Below, piece after piece: positions 1 to 11,788 of a stretch of DNA of 64,000 nt. A program made the translations under genes and the position numbers. Every line of letters starts with the position of its first letter. The stretch's first letter is position 1. A model generated the notes under the pieces. The model was not told the DNA's origin and made no database searches. It worked only from the letters and a program-made list of their open reading frames with translations. Source of the DNA: Terana coerulea (taxonomy: Eukaryota > Basidiomycota > Agaricomycetes > Polyporales > Phanerochaetaceae); assembly GCA_024811115.1 (NCBI GenBank), contig JAKOGH010001110.1, forward strand, positions 179,383 through 243,382, read 5' to 3'.

Positions 1-1052
1 GCTCGCCTCCGGATAGTGTGCCTCAACGACTACGTTTCTACCCAAGTTGTCGTCTAGCCCAGTATTCCCGGTAATCGCAGCCATCTTGTTGACCGCGTCG
101 ACGATATCAGTGAAAAGAACGTTGAACTCCGTCCTGGTCACAGGCACTCCCGCAAACGCCAACTTTGAGTCAGGGTCTCCACTATGCTCTTGCAATTGAT
201 TGATTACCTAGGACGTAGTTAGTATCACACTATATACGACAATGGAAGAGTGGTCGTACCAAGTTTGCGTCCTTGAGTAAGGCGTTGCCCGCCTCAGGAC
301 TTAAATTCTCAATCCTAGCTTGTAACCGGTCAACAACGGTACGGAATTCTTGGTTGTCATGTTCAACGTGGCCAAATTCCATGCGCGCGTTTATCATCGC
401 GGCCACTCCTGCGAGGACGGCCTTCGTCTGCGATACATGGAGTCGTGAGAGATTTCGCGATATCATACACCCAACTCACGTCGTACTTCATTAGTTCACT
501 GTCCACAAGAAACTGACACTCCTCAAGGTCTTTCGAGATTTGATCGTGTTTCACTAAAGTGTTCAGCTTGGGGCTATTACTGTTTTATATAATAAACTCA
601 CTGATAGCCTTCCAGCGCCCGTAAGAGCAGTACTCGTACAGCTTGCGCTGCGCATCCTCGAGTATCCTAAAAGGCCTTCTCTTCAGTATTGTGGCAACGT
701 ATACGAGGCAAGGGCCACGCACGCGACGGTCTCCTTCGTAGGCTTTTCCAGCCCCATTCGGCCCAAGTCCTTGTTGCGCTCCTCGAACGTTTGCGCGAGG
801 TCCGCACATCGTTGGGCCAAGCGGATACAGCCTTCCTATGTTCCGCAGTCCGGTCAGCTAACGTCAGACGCAGAATAACCAAGCACGTACTTGACGCCAC
901 TTTGACTGTTGTACGGTTTTCTGAATCGACTGCGCCACCTGTGCGACGACGTTAGGCCCTGGGATGGGGGTAATGCTCGCCGCGATGGAGATCGCGCTGA
1001 TTCCTATGGTGGTGAACGAGCTGTCTACGAACTTATCGAAGACTGTAGGCAT
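1..1052 (-). CDS. MLKL-like helical N-terminal domain protein (partial, runs off left edge)
   Basis: The minus-strand start at 1050-1052 opens a protein beginning MPTVFDKFVDSSF, followed by a hydrophobic stretch (TTIGISAISIAASITPIPG) and amphipathic helices. Later exons read CADLAQTFEERNKDLG, then ILEDAQRKLYEYCSYGRW, then more helices near 466-230 (VVDRLQARIENLSPEAGN). Frames change at apparent introns, for example a donor just after QQSK near 920. This pattern of a short hydrophobic lead-in and a helical bundle resembles the MLKL N-terminal/adaptor domains common in Agaricomycete kinase-like and NLR-like proteins. The C-terminus lies outside the window, so any effector or kinase domain is unseen. 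The neighbour at 1781-4141 has the same kind of N-terminus in the same orientation, which suggests tandem paralogues. The family assignment is by pattern only. Confidence 0.5.
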
Positions 1053-1780
1053 GGTTGGACGTTGTAGAGGGCAAGCACGGTGTGCGGTTCTAGCCCTTGC
1101 GCAGCTTGCACTTTACGTGCTTATAAGGTTCCACGCCTCGAGGACCGGGTCCTTGTACTTCTCTTCTTCTTGACGGAACCAAGGCAGTGATGATAGCCGC
1201 TAGATACGGCTGCAAGACAACAGGAGGACATGACAGCACCGGTGACCGTTGACAACGTTGACACCTGGTGCACACAATAGCCTGGCGTACCGGGGACAAC
1301 GGTGATCTGCGAAGACCAAACCTGGTCGGCAATCGCTCAAGTACACAACGCTGTGAACCGTGGTAAATAACCACGAGTCCGGATGCGACTGGTTTACGCA
1401 CTTTAAACCCGAATCGCAGTGGTGGCTGCTGGACGGCTTACCACAAGCTTCATACACCATGAACGTGCCCAAACTACAAGAAAGTTGGGCTATTTGGTTC
1501 ATACATGCATGCGATCTTGCATGGCCGTTGAGGACAAGAGCGAGAAGCTATTTTGACAGCTGGGCGCTTTTGCAACAACGTGCCTTCGAACCCGGGCGTC
1601 GCCAGGAATTTGCGTGAGTTTGGTAAATTCTTCTACCTCACTCTGCACACCACACAATTCCAGGGATAGATAGAATCATTTTGCGGGATATACATGTATT
1701 TACGAGGACAATTAAGAAGGTAACAAATATGAAGATATCAAATAACCAGCTACCATGGGCTTCGATGAGGATTGGAATCT
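1053..1780. other. intergenic, no gene recognised
   Basis: This lies upstream of the gene ending at the left edge and downstream of the kinase-like gene. Only short, compositionally implausible open frames occur here, with no recognisable motif. It should hold the promoter of the left gene and the 3' UTR of the kinase-like gene. Confidence 0.5.
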
Positions 1781-4141
1781 CTAGCCCTCCGACTCCTTAA
1801 GTTGCCGTGCACTTTCAGCTTGGAGCAAAGCCTGGCGTACATGGGCAATATCCGGTCGAGCCTCAGGATTCCCCTGCCAACATCCCTCTTGCAAGAGCGT
1901 CCAGATGGCGTCGGTCAGGCAAGCGTTCAGTCGGACGCGCTCAGGCCTGGCGTCGCCACATCCCACTTGGAAGACAAAATCAGCCAGCGTCCGCAGCTTC
2001 TTCATGAAGGGCTCGTTCCCAATAAACACCGCCATCATCACCATGCCGAACGACCACACGTCGCTCTTTTGGGTGACGTTTTCGCTCCGAAGCACTTCTG
2101 GCGCCCACCACTGGTATCGAGACTGTGAGATGAGGATTGAGCTGCTCTCGCTCAGCGGCGAGGGCGTTTCCGTGCTGCGTGAGAACTTGAAGTCCGTGAT
2201 GACAACTCTTTGCTGTGTGCCACTTAGCATCGGCTCGAATCGGTTTGACGTGAAGCTTACCTCGTCTGTGATGAGGATATTCGTCTTGGAAGAACGGTGG
2301 TTAGTTAATAAACGCACAAATTCGGTAGTGTTGTTCTACATACGGGTTTCACTGTCAAAAATGAGACGTTAGTCTGCGTCATACTGAATAGGATACGTCC
2401 GACTTACGATTCCCATGTATGTATCCTGCATTGTGTAGATATTCGACACCGGCTGCAGCATCTGCTAGCTATGTGTAGACGATGAGTTCCTAAACCACGA
2501 CAAAGTGCACCGGCCCAAACGTACCAGTTGGAACTTCGAGTAGCGTGGGTTCCCAAGCGCAAACCTAGCGACATAATAAGCCTTGAGTAAGAAGATCTTT
2601 AGCTAGAGGAGAACCGCGCGTACTGCTTGATGTTCCCAAACTTCTGGTACCAAGGCGAGGCCTATCAATCCATAGATCAGCATGTAACATGACCTGAAGA
2701 GAAAATACATACTAGGGCGATCATTCCCTTGCAGTTCGTGGTATACCCTAAAAACTCATGAATATGGGAGTCCTCAAGAGCCAGCCATATCCGTAAATCG
2801 TTCTCCAGGAGCTATGCATCACAGGTCAACAGCGGCCGTGTAAGCTTCCAAGAACAGTAACTTGCCTGGATCTCGTCTTCAGTGGAGGTAGTGGTCATTC
2901 GACGCACTGTCTTTAGTGTCAACTATCCGAACGACGTTATTAAATTCCGGTTGCATATGAAGATATAACACGTACCCGTCTCTCGTGCACTTTGTTCTTC
3001 AAGCGTCCAAGCCAGACGTGGTTCAGGTTGCCCGCTTCCTCTACACCATCCACCTCTATACGTTCGGTCAGGTCCAGAGTCCCAACATCCTTCCCAGTAG
3101 TGTCTGCTATTGACTGCAGCGACGCCTCGATGAGTTGGCGATGTTGAGCATATTGTCGATGATCCACAAACTCAGCCTCGAGATCCGGCAACACGGCATC
3201 TCGCTGCTGCAAGGAGTCAGAAGGCTTGAAAACGGGCTAGGCACAATGCGGACTAACCTGAAGATGCTTCTCTAACATCTTGTTCATGTTCTGCACCTGA
3301 ATTGTGGTATCCTTCACGTCCGCCCTTACGGCGTTGACCCTTTCACCATTCTCCACCACCATCTTCCTGGTGACATGTTGACCTTTGCGCTACACATCGC
3401 CTCGTGTCAGTAAACAGTAATGAACTGGGGGCTGTGTACGTACACAAATTTCGTCCATGACGTCCTTCATCGACGTTTCACAACTCGCGACAGTGTGTGT
3501 AATCTTCGAACGAAAGCCTGTTCAGCAGTGAGTATTACCCCGGAGTCAATATGGCCAACAGGCTTACGCATCATCTTGAACCTGCTGTAGTCTTTGTACT
3601 GACGCACTTTGGCCTCGATCTCCTTGAGCTTGCTTCGTGGCGTGTAAGTAAGAGGTCAAGCAGTCCCTCAAATGCTTGACGTACAGGACTGTGTCTTCTA
3701 AGGCGTGCTGCAGTTCTTCTTGCGCGGCTGGTTCGATATCTTGGAGGGTATTTATACAGGTCTGGCAAAGTTGTTGCAGCTTGCCACAGCGTGCCTAAGA
3801 CAATGCTATGTCAGCGTACTGCGCACAATGAGCATGCAATGCTGACCTTGAGTTGGGCGGACTTCTCTATTTCGCTGTGTAGGCTCTCAAGTACGCTTGA
3901 TACGGAGCTTAGGTCGGTGGCCACAGGTGCAAGGGTGCAGCCTATGTCCACCATTGCCACCCCGCCATCGCTGCTGATCAGGCCTAAGAGGCGGAGTATT
4001 GGTTTGAAACCCATTTTGGCTGCGGTTTGGAGGCCAGCTTGGAGGGTAGGGACAAGCAGTACAAAGCGTACAGCTCCAGACAAGTCGAGTAGTTATTAGG
4101 CCACCCACGCGCCCTTGTACTCGTCTTCCTGCTTCCATCAT
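1781..4141 (-). CDS. MLKL-like helical domain plus degenerate protein kinase domain
   Basis: The order on the minus strand is a helical region, a coiled coil, then a kinase-like domain. Helical segments include GFKPILRLLGLISSDGGVAM (about 4040-3950) and KLQQLCQTCINTLQDIEPAA (about 3780). A coiled-coil stretch follows at 3360-3000 (VNAVRADVKDTTIQVQNMNK). The N-lobe is seen as VVRIVDTKD (2930) and ENDLRIWLALEDSHIHEFLGY (2800-2740). The C-lobe has KTNILITDE, ITDFKFSR, WAPEVL and SDVWSFGMVM, ending at the stop at 1781. Two key positions differ from active kinases: DFG is DFK, and the VAIK-type lysine appears to be arginine. The region 2320-2700 is hard to join without stops, so the copy may be damaged. 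No clean first ATG was found; 4138-4141 is the nearest candidate. Its role is probably signalling or scaffold rather than catalysis. Confidence 0.6.
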
Positions 4142-4513
4142 AACGGCTGTGACAATAGGCGGCTCAAAGCTTGTCACACAGCTTAGAGATGTATTAGGGA
4201 GCTCACCTGGCACCTAGCGACCCTCACACTCGCCTCGACGTCCCAAGAACCCGGGAGACCTCCTCCTTAGGCACAAAAGCGGTACATTCTGCAGGTCCTC
4301 GAGGAACAATAAATGCACAGCCGGTGTCATGTTGCCTAGGAAAGCCTTTGCCGCATGAAGTCCTGGCCGTGGGATACTCGATCCGTTTGAAAGGCCAGGC
4401 GTCCTCGTCCAGGAAACGCGGAGAAGGCGGAGAGTCGCCGAAGACAAGGATGATTTATGGGCGCCTGCATACCCGGGCAATATGGGCGTCTGTGGGCTCG
4501 AGTCTCGACCGCG
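4142..4513. promoter_or_regulatory. divergent intergenic region, kinase-like gene / ING gene
   Basis: About 370 bp separate two divergently read genes. No RNA gene, repeat or clear core promoter motif was recognised. Overlapping open frames on both strands here (for example 4214-4606 minus) look non-coding. Confidence 0.4.
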
Positions 4514-6128
4514 ATGTCCCGCAAGTATCGTCCCAACAAGCGGTCCCATACTCAAGCCTTTCCGGCTCAGGAACCTGTCGAGCAAGAGCAGGATATTGAC
4601 GTACAAGTCGAGGCACCCGTACCTCTCATAATTGACGTGGATGAGCTCGAATTGCAGAAGGAACAGCTAGCGGAACAGCCAGACGGCGAGCAACCCGTCC
4701 AGGAGGAGTCGGAGGAAGATGTCAAGAGGAAGCAAGAGATCTGGGAGGCATTTCAGGAGGAGAATCATGAAGGTGCGTTGATGTCGCATATCACGCCTGG
4801 CTGCAGGGACTTACTGTCGGCACCAGTCCTAGAGCAGCTGCCCCTGTCCCTGCAGCGGTCGTACTCTCTCATACGGGAGCTAGACGAACAGGTAACCAGT
4901 ACGTTCACCGCACCTTCTCTACGATATGTTACACAATGGCGTAGACTACAATACGCAGATGCTCGCTACGTTCAAGAGCTATGCCGCCTTGCGCAAGTCT
5001 CTGGCAGCGATGTCTGAGCCTGCTTCAAGTCAACCCGCAGACCCAATCACACCAAGCACCCCACCTCCAGAAGCAACGACATCTACCAATGGAGTAGTGA
5101 AGCCTGCTGCTGGGTTAGCTGAGCCGCAACTGTCTAGTCGCGAGATGTTGAGCAGCATTGCGCAGATGGCGGATGAGAGTGTACGGTCCTCACGAGAAAA
5201 GCTCAACATTTCGCGCTTCGCTTGCGGTCTGGTATGCCCTACACCCCCTGTCTCAGAACGTTGCCCTCTGATATAACCACAGATAGACCGCTACATCCGA
5301 CATCTCGACCGGGCTATCAAGGAGCAAGAAGCAGCGATTTCAATAGGCACAAGACCTGGCACGCATCCCGCACACATCATTCTCCCAGAGCTGGTGGTCC
5401 CTGCCGGGCCCCGTGCCCCCAAGTCCCTGCAAACGTCCCTCATGGACGACTTGATAGACGAAGACGAGCCGCCAGAGGAAGTGGTCGAGGTTCCAGCAGA
5501 GCCCGTCGCGCCTGTCGCTGAACCCGAACTGGTGGTTGAACCTCCAGCGCCGCCACCGCCACCACCACCGCCTCCACTTCCCGCCTCCGCCGGTGCGCGG
5601 AGCAAAGAGACGGAAGTCACGGCGGCAGTCCTCGCAGCCGCAACCACAGGTGCAAGAGCAGGTGCCCGCGGAACCAGAGATTACAGAGATTGTGGAGATT
5701 GTGGAGATTGAGGCCGAGATCGAGGTGCCTCCAGAGCCGAAGTCCCGTCTTCCGTCTGTGAAACTTACCCTCCCCCCACCACCGCTTCCCGAATCGGACA
5801 TCATTCCGGAGCAGGAGCCGTTATACTGTTACTGCAACAGGCCTTCGGAAGGCACCGTACGTACCTTCCTCCATGTAGCTGCGGAGAAGTCGCTCACGGT
5901 GTGCCACAGATGATTGGTTGCGACAACGCGGATTGCAAACGCGAATGGGTGAGTCGAAGCGCCAAACTTATCTCAGAATTTCAAGGCATTGACACATGGA
6001 TATAGTTTCACATTCCATGTCTCGGCATGGTTGAAAACGAGGTTCCAGTGGGCGAATGGTTTTGCCAGGACTGCCAGTCCAACACTGTCCAGCGGAAGTC
6101 AAAGAAGGGGCGCCGTCGCAAGCGGTGA
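4514..6128 (+). CDS. ING-family PHD finger protein
   Basis: This is a chromatin reader; ING proteins bind H3K4me3 through a C-terminal PHD finger and recruit histone acetyltransferase or deacetylase complexes. The start MSRKYRPNKR is at 4514. The ING N-terminal helical domain reads LPLSLQRSYSLIRELDEQ, then, after an intron at 4899-4944, NTQMLATFKSYAALRKSL, then, after an intron at 5232-5282, IDRYIRHLDRAIKEQEAAI. A proline-rich linker and a basic patch (KRRKSRR) precede the PHD finger, which is split over three exons: YCYCNRPSEGT, MIGCDNADCKREW and FHIPCLGM...FCQDC. The C4HC3 ligands are all present. The protein ends in a basic tail (KKGRRRKR). Around 5532-5650 the frame changes by one base inside the proline-rich run; an unresolved intron or an indel could explain it. 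Confidence 0.88.
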
Positions 6129-6842
6129 ATATTCTACATGTATCAGCGCGGCTTATTCCATGTGGCTAGGTGCGGCGATATTTGTCCAATACGGTCCGCT
6201 ACTTCTGTGCTATGTATATGTTGTTCATCTCGGAGCCTACGACTTGCCATGTGATGCGTGAAGCTAACGCAACAGTCAAAACAATGCGTAGTTCGCTTGG
6301 TGATCACCCAAATGGGTACGTGCCTACTCGACCTATCCATCCCGCCAGCTTTGGCTTATTGCTGCCAACACTACAGATTCCCGTTCAGCGTTTGTGCCGG
6401 GCATTCTTCACCGTTGGAGTCTTGCGGATAGGATTCGAACACCCCATCCGGTCTGCTTCGGAGATGCAGCGCACGCCATTGATCCCTTAAGCTAGGATCT
6501 GGTGTTGCCTTGTTGACTGTATTGTTGAGGAGGTGTCCTCCGGCCTGCGTGTGGGTACGTCTGATGCCCCTGACATCAATGCGTATCTAAAGTTCAGCCA
6601 GTTGTTCACAGCGCCTTACGGACGGTGCTCAAGGCACCCATGCTTATGCATCCAATGCAACGGATAGCGGCGTTTCGCCCTGCAGCCGCATGTACCCGAC
6701 TTATTGCGAACTCCAGCTCGTGACCGGTCTGCGTCCCACAGATCACCCGTTTGGCATACGTCCGGTTGAGCTCGATCGCCGGCTATTAATATCAACAGGA
6801 TGGGTCGACGGGACACAGTAACTCTGCTCCCGAAAGCTAGCC
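6129..6842. other. intergenic, upstream of the P450 gene
   Basis: No gene was recognised in these 714 bp. Short open frames on both strands lack recognisable motifs. A TTCGAATCC-like T-loop motif occurs on the minus strand near 6430, but a tRNA cloverleaf could not be folded around it. Confidence 0.5.
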
Positions 6843-9098
6843 ATGGCTTATGCTACTGCGCTGCTCCTTTTCGTTGTGGCTCTCACCGTTCTCAGGGTAC
6901 TCTGGAGAGGGAATAAATCCCCACCACCGCTTCCGCGAGGCCCGCCCGCAGATCCCGTCATTGGTCATGCTCGTATCTTTCCCCCGGACCAACGTGCATG
7001 GCGTACTTGCCGAGTGGGCCAAACAGTATGGTACGTGTCTTCGCGCGTAGTGGGAAGCTTGGTTGATGTTGGGCTTGGGTGTTTGTCTCATAGGTGATGT
7101 GATGCACCTGCGCATACTGCAGAAGTCCCTAGTCGTTCTCAGTAGCGAAAAAGTCGCTCTGGATCTCCCTGGCCGACAGAAGCGCTATCTACAGCAGCAG
7201 GCCAAACTTTCCGTTGCACGATCTGTAAGTGTGGCGAAGACCTTACCGTCTACTTCTTCACTAAGCATTGATTCCTTGTCTAGTGTTGGCTGGAGCGATA
7301 TGCTGGCGATGTTGCCGTACGGTGAACGCTTCCATACGCAACGCAAGTTTTTCCAGCAGGCCTTCGACCGCCAGGAAGTCGAAGCATTTCGTCCTATACA
7401 GCAGCAACAGCTGCACATTCTTTACAGAATTTGCTCCACAAACCGGAAGCATTTGAGGATCACGTCCGCCGGTGAGCATTTGTGTTGTGCGCTCTCCTCC
7501 GAGCATAGCTGTATCGTAACGACTTGTTTTGCTTGCAGGTTCGCTGCCGCGGTAGTGATGGAGATCGCCTATGGACATAAGGTGGTATCTGATGATGATC
7601 CATACGTGGGCATGGCGGAGGACGTCAACAAATTGCTTACTGATTTGGGTGACACTTGGTTCCTTGATGTCTTCCCCTTTCGTGAGTATCGCAAGCAATG
7701 CACAGTAGCTGGCACTCACAAAGCCCGTCAGTCAAATACGTCCCTGGTTTGGTTCCCGGGTGCAGGAGTTATTCGCAAGGCACGAGGTGATGCGCTGTCT
7801 CCTAATTATTCGGCCGTGCTGCTGACAATAACTTGAGGCGGTGGTGCGCTAACAAGCCAGATGCGCAATCAGCCGTACCAAGAATTACGCCGGGAGTTGG
7901 TCTGTAGCTCCTCAAAATCCTTGCAAGAGTACATTGACATTCAAGGAACTTTTCAGGCTGCGGGCACCGCACGGCCTAGCTTTCCTGTCGATGCAACTGG
8001 AGTTGCTTGAAAGCGGAGGCGGTGCTACGCAAGAGGAACTCGCCGCACTGAAAACAGCAGCTATGCATATCTACGGCGGTGAGCATCCCCCTTCCCGCGA
8101 ACAAGCAGTCTCAACCTTTGTCGATCTGAGCAGCCGGGTCGGAGACGGTGGGTTGCACGGAATGAGAATATTGCGAAGAAGCTAATTTTAGACAGACTTG
8201 GTCCTCGATACAGAATTTCTTGGCCATTATGCTCCTTCACCCCGAAGTCCAGCGGAAAGCGCAGCAGGAACTCGAGGGAGTCATTGGGTCAGACCGTTTG
8301 CCGGACTACTCTGACCGGCCATCGCTGCCTTACCTTGAAGTCCTCTTGCACGAGATTTGGAGGTACGAGCACAGAACCTCGTGGGCCTATGCACTCATGC
8401 TAATAGAATTTCGAAAGATGGAGGCCACCAGTTCCTTTGAGTAAGAGTCATTTTGCAACACCGATTGGAGTTGGTCAAGACCGTTGCCTTGTCATCCTGT
8501 AGGCTTGCCACATTACTCCACCGCGGACGACATGTACGAAGGGATGTTCATCCCAAAGGATTCCACTATCCTTGCAAATGTCACGTCTGTTGCTCTCGGT
8601 TTCGTTTGAGCGAGTTAAACGCTGATCTACTTGCTCTAGTGCTATGTCTCGTGACGAACGCGTCTATAAAAACCCGGAGAAATTCCGCCCAGAACGCTTC
8701 TTACCTGAGATTGGGGAACCTCTTCCAACGCATATCGCATTTGGGTTCGGGCGAAGGTACGTTGCGTAACCTCGGGTGGCTCCAACTCTGTGTTAACTAC
8801 AGAGGATCATAGGATCTGTCCCGGCCGGCATTTGGCTGACGCCAGTGTCTGGTTGGTCATGGCTTGCTTCCTTGCCGCGTTCGAGATCACACCGGTCAAG
8901 AACGAGCGTGGGGAAGTGGATGTTCCGGACATCAAGTTCACGTATGCAACAACTAGGCAAGCATCGAAGTCCAAGTCGTTGTGTGTTAGTGCTTACCTCA
9001 TGTGCAGCCATGCTGAGTCCTTCAAGTGTTCCATTCGTCCGCGGTCGGCCATGATAGCTCGTGTCATAGAACAGCTCCAAAATCAGGATATACTCTGA
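6843..9098 (+). pseudogene. cytochrome P450 with several one-base frame breaks
   Basis: This encodes a microsomal-type P450 monooxygenase. It has an N-terminal membrane anchor (MAYATALLLFVVALTVLRVL) and a proline hinge (PPPLPRGPPADP). The I-helix reads IYGAGSETTWSS once the introns at about 8080-8130 and 8150-8190 are removed. The K-helix E-x-x-R reads HEIWRWRPPVPL across an intron at 8363-8417. The region MYEGMFIPKD, the PERF motif (FRPERFLPE) and the haem loop FGFGRR/ICPGRH, split by an intron near 8757-8812, all follow. Five places in the first half need a one-base correction to keep the conserved reading: about 7001 (+1), 7167-7169 (+1), 7420-7424 (-1), 7748-7750 (+1) and 7984-7985 (+1). 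The second half reads cleanly. It is either a young pseudogene or an intact gene with assembly indels; PGK and others here show similar breaks. Substrate unknown. Confidence 0.8.
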
Positions 9099-9850
9099 GA
9101 CCTCTCCTTGGTACCATAATTGTAGCTTGTTTTCCGCTCATTTTGTCTGTGCGGTATAGTGAGTTATACTGTCAAGCTGTGGCCGTCGTGACTCTGGATT
9201 ACCTCAGCATATATTTCGGAGAACTTGCATAGATAACGAGCTGGGCTTTTTCACAGAGGTGTGGCATATTTATTGGCAAATGCGGCTATTTCCCTATGCG
9301 CTCCTGCTAGTTTATCGACCAGCGTCACGGCGTGAATTTGGCGCAAATATATCAATCTGGATCGAGGACAAGCGGAGAGCACAGCCTCAGCGTTCGAAAG
9401 CCAAAAACCCCGACGGCTTTGTGGCGCTTGAGCGCTTGATGAAAACGGTGCATCGGAGTCTCCTTCAACTTGAAGCATCAAGTAAGTAATCACCGCCAAA
9501 CTTTCCTTTTGCAGTTGGAAGCCGTTTAAAGGGAAGTGCCAAATAATTCTTGAGGATGTGACTTTTGCGACCCTATAGTACTTTTGATAATGCGCACTTA
9601 GCTATAGAGACTGCGATGTAGAGACTAGACGGCATCAGTAGTTTGTATATAAGGAGTAGGCTCGTGAAAAGGGATCAGACTTGCGTCAGCGTTGAGCCGG
9701 ATTTTTCTCTCGTCCATTTGCCATCCATCTCAATGAGTCTTAGGCAGATAAACAATAAAATAACCATAATTACACATATACAAGCTACAAGCATCTGATG
9801 TTACCGTGAAAAGTGTAGCGATACAGACAATCACATAATATAAGAGAGCC
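9099..9850. other. intergenic between convergent genes
   Basis: These 752 bp lie between the P450 stop and the NUF2 stop. Open frames at 9251-9499 on both strands have no recognisable motifs and are treated as chance. 3' UTRs and terminators of both genes must lie here. Confidence 0.5.
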
Positions 9851-11629
9851 TCAAGTGCTGTGGACCTGCATACCCAGTTTGTTTGCAAGCGTTTCCATGT
9901 ACACCTCTAACACGGTACTGTCAGTCAAGCGGGGAAGGAAAACGAATGACGCCAAGACGCACCTGTCGCATGCCGCAGCTTCCAGTACTCCGTTAAGAGC
10001 TCAGTCAGCTCTTTCTGACTTTGCCGCATGTGCTCCGCCATCTACATGGTAGGTAAGCTCGTGTATACAAAAGGGTATACCGCTGTGAAAGGCGGAACTC
10101 ACGTTTCGCTCCACCTCATCAGCCGTCGCTCGGAGCTCCTCGACTTGCCTGTCGTTGTCCCGCCGATCATGGTCCATTTGTTCATACTCCCGTTGCAGCC
10201 GCTCGATCGTCTGCTGACTTGCGTCACGCTTATCCTTGGCGTGCTTCTCAGTCCGGTCCAGTTTCTCAGCGGCATTGGCATATTGTATCCGGACGCGCTG
10301 AAGACATGCAGAACGTGAACTAAGGGAGAAAAAGTTGAAGTGGGGAAGAAGCGTACCTCGGACTTGCGAACAAGCTCACTTTGCTCTGCTGTCTTCTGGT
10401 TGAGCTGGTCCTTGAGCGACGCAAGCGCCTTCTTTGAGTCATCCAGGAGCGCGACCTCTTTCTCTATCGCGGTAAGTTGTTCAATACACGAGCGCACATC
10501 CTACCACAGTCAAGTGTGAGGCTAATGTGCATACTGGCTCGTTGCATGGTTAGGCGAACCTTCTCTATCGATATTAACGCAGCGCTCTTCATCTGTAGGT
10601 CTCGAATCTTGGCTTCATGCACAGCAACCGTTCGTCTATCTTCCGCCGCCGTCACTGCCATGTTGGATATGTTGCGCTTGAGCCTGTCTGGTGACTGCAC
10701 AATGCGCGAACGTGTGCGTGATATGAGCTCGCTAAGCTCGTCCATGTTACCTTGCAGCTGCTCCTGTGCGCATTCGGGTAGCATTGTTAATATTATCTTC
10801 ATCTGGAATCATGACAGACTCACTTTACGTTGAAGGAGGTCAGCACGCTGCTGCTTCATGGTCTTCACACTCTGCAGCAGCTGCAGTTGTTGTTCACGGC
10901 AATTTATTATGTACTCTGTCAGGGCCTGATTCTCTTGACGCAAAGCTTCGCATTTTGGCTCGTCTTCTGCTAGCTTGGCCCTGCACAAACTTCCATGACA
11001 AAGTTTCGTTTCGTTCGAGTAGACACCCACTTGATAGCGGCCACTTCTGCCTCAGTCTCATCAAGCCTCCTATTCACTTGCTCACGTTCCTTGTTGATTG
11101 AAGCCGACTTTGTTCGAAGGTCTGCGATGAACTCGGCGCGTTGTTCTGAGAACTTGACGAGGTTTATAAACGCGGAGAAGTTGGCTCGGGTGCGTTCTGG
11201 TTCTGGTGCTGAGAGGTCTTTGGCATTGAAGTCGGCTATCTTCGCTGCTCGAGCAAAACGCTGTCTGATCATGTAGTCAACATAAGCTATAAACTCCCTT
11301 GTGAAATGATGCGCACAGATGATGAAGGAATATGTTGTGTGCCAGAGCTGAGGCGTACATGTCCTACTCGAGTGTAAGGCAGTCTCGACATTGAATACGT
11401 GAATGAAACATACAGGATTGTCCAGATGATGTGTAATCCTCTGTACTGCGGGTTGGAAGGAGTGCTCGTTGAGGTTGGTGACCTGCTGAAGACATGCGCC
11501 GTAGACGGTGGTCACGAACTCGGCCGTGGGGTTTCTGAGCGAGTGTTCTGAGACGTTCATGCCCCACCCCTGGAAAGCTTCAATGATTTCTTCATATTTC
11601 ATAAACGGAAACCAGAACTGGCCCGACAT
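9851..11629 (-). CDS. NUF2: kinetochore protein Nuf2
   Basis: Nuf2 is a subunit of the NDC80 complex that links kinetochores to microtubules in mitosis. The N-terminus (MSGQFWFPFMKYEEIIEAFQ, with GMNVSEHSLRNPTAEFVTTVY) matches the Nuf2 calponin-homology-like head, including the FPFMKYEEI pattern. The head continues through TALHSSRTC and FIAYVDYMIRQRFARAAKI after short introns. The rest is long coiled coil (KSASINKEREQVNRRLDETEAEVAAIK; later NQKTAEQSELVRKSE). The protein ends LANKLGMQVHST at the stop at 9851-9853. The start is the ATG at 11627-11629; an in-frame TTG 12 bp upstream is not credible. It is head to head with the RecQ gene, about 160 bp apart. Exon joints inside the coiled coil are approximate. 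Confidence 0.85.
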
Positions 11630-11788
11630 GGCTGGCGGCAAGTCGAGAGAGCGGGAGGAAGGCTGAGGGAGAGAGGCAAGGCGGGGTCACGTGGTCCAGT
11701 AACGCGACGCGCCGCAATTGAGCCCGCGGCGTTTTGCCCTCGACCATCATCGCCAACAGCGACCTCACCTCCTTCCTTGTTGTCGCCC
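11630..11788. promoter_or_regulatory. short bidirectional promoter, NUF2 / RecQ
   Basis: Only about 159 bp lie between the two divergent start codons, so both core promoters must share this interval. No TATA box is evident. Confidence 0.5.

Noticed and set aside
6420..6500. TTCGAATCC T-loop motif on the minus strand, possible tRNA
   Set aside because: No acceptor stem pairing, no valid D arm, and the putative anticodon loop lacks the conserved T before the anticodon.
9251..9499. Possible small gene on either strand downstream of the P450
   Set aside because: No motif, no splice structure and no family resemblance; overlapping frames on both strands suggest chance.
11630..11641. NUF2 start 12 bp upstream at 11641
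   Set aside because: The codon there is TTG; the first ATG, at 11627-11629, gives the expected head sequence.
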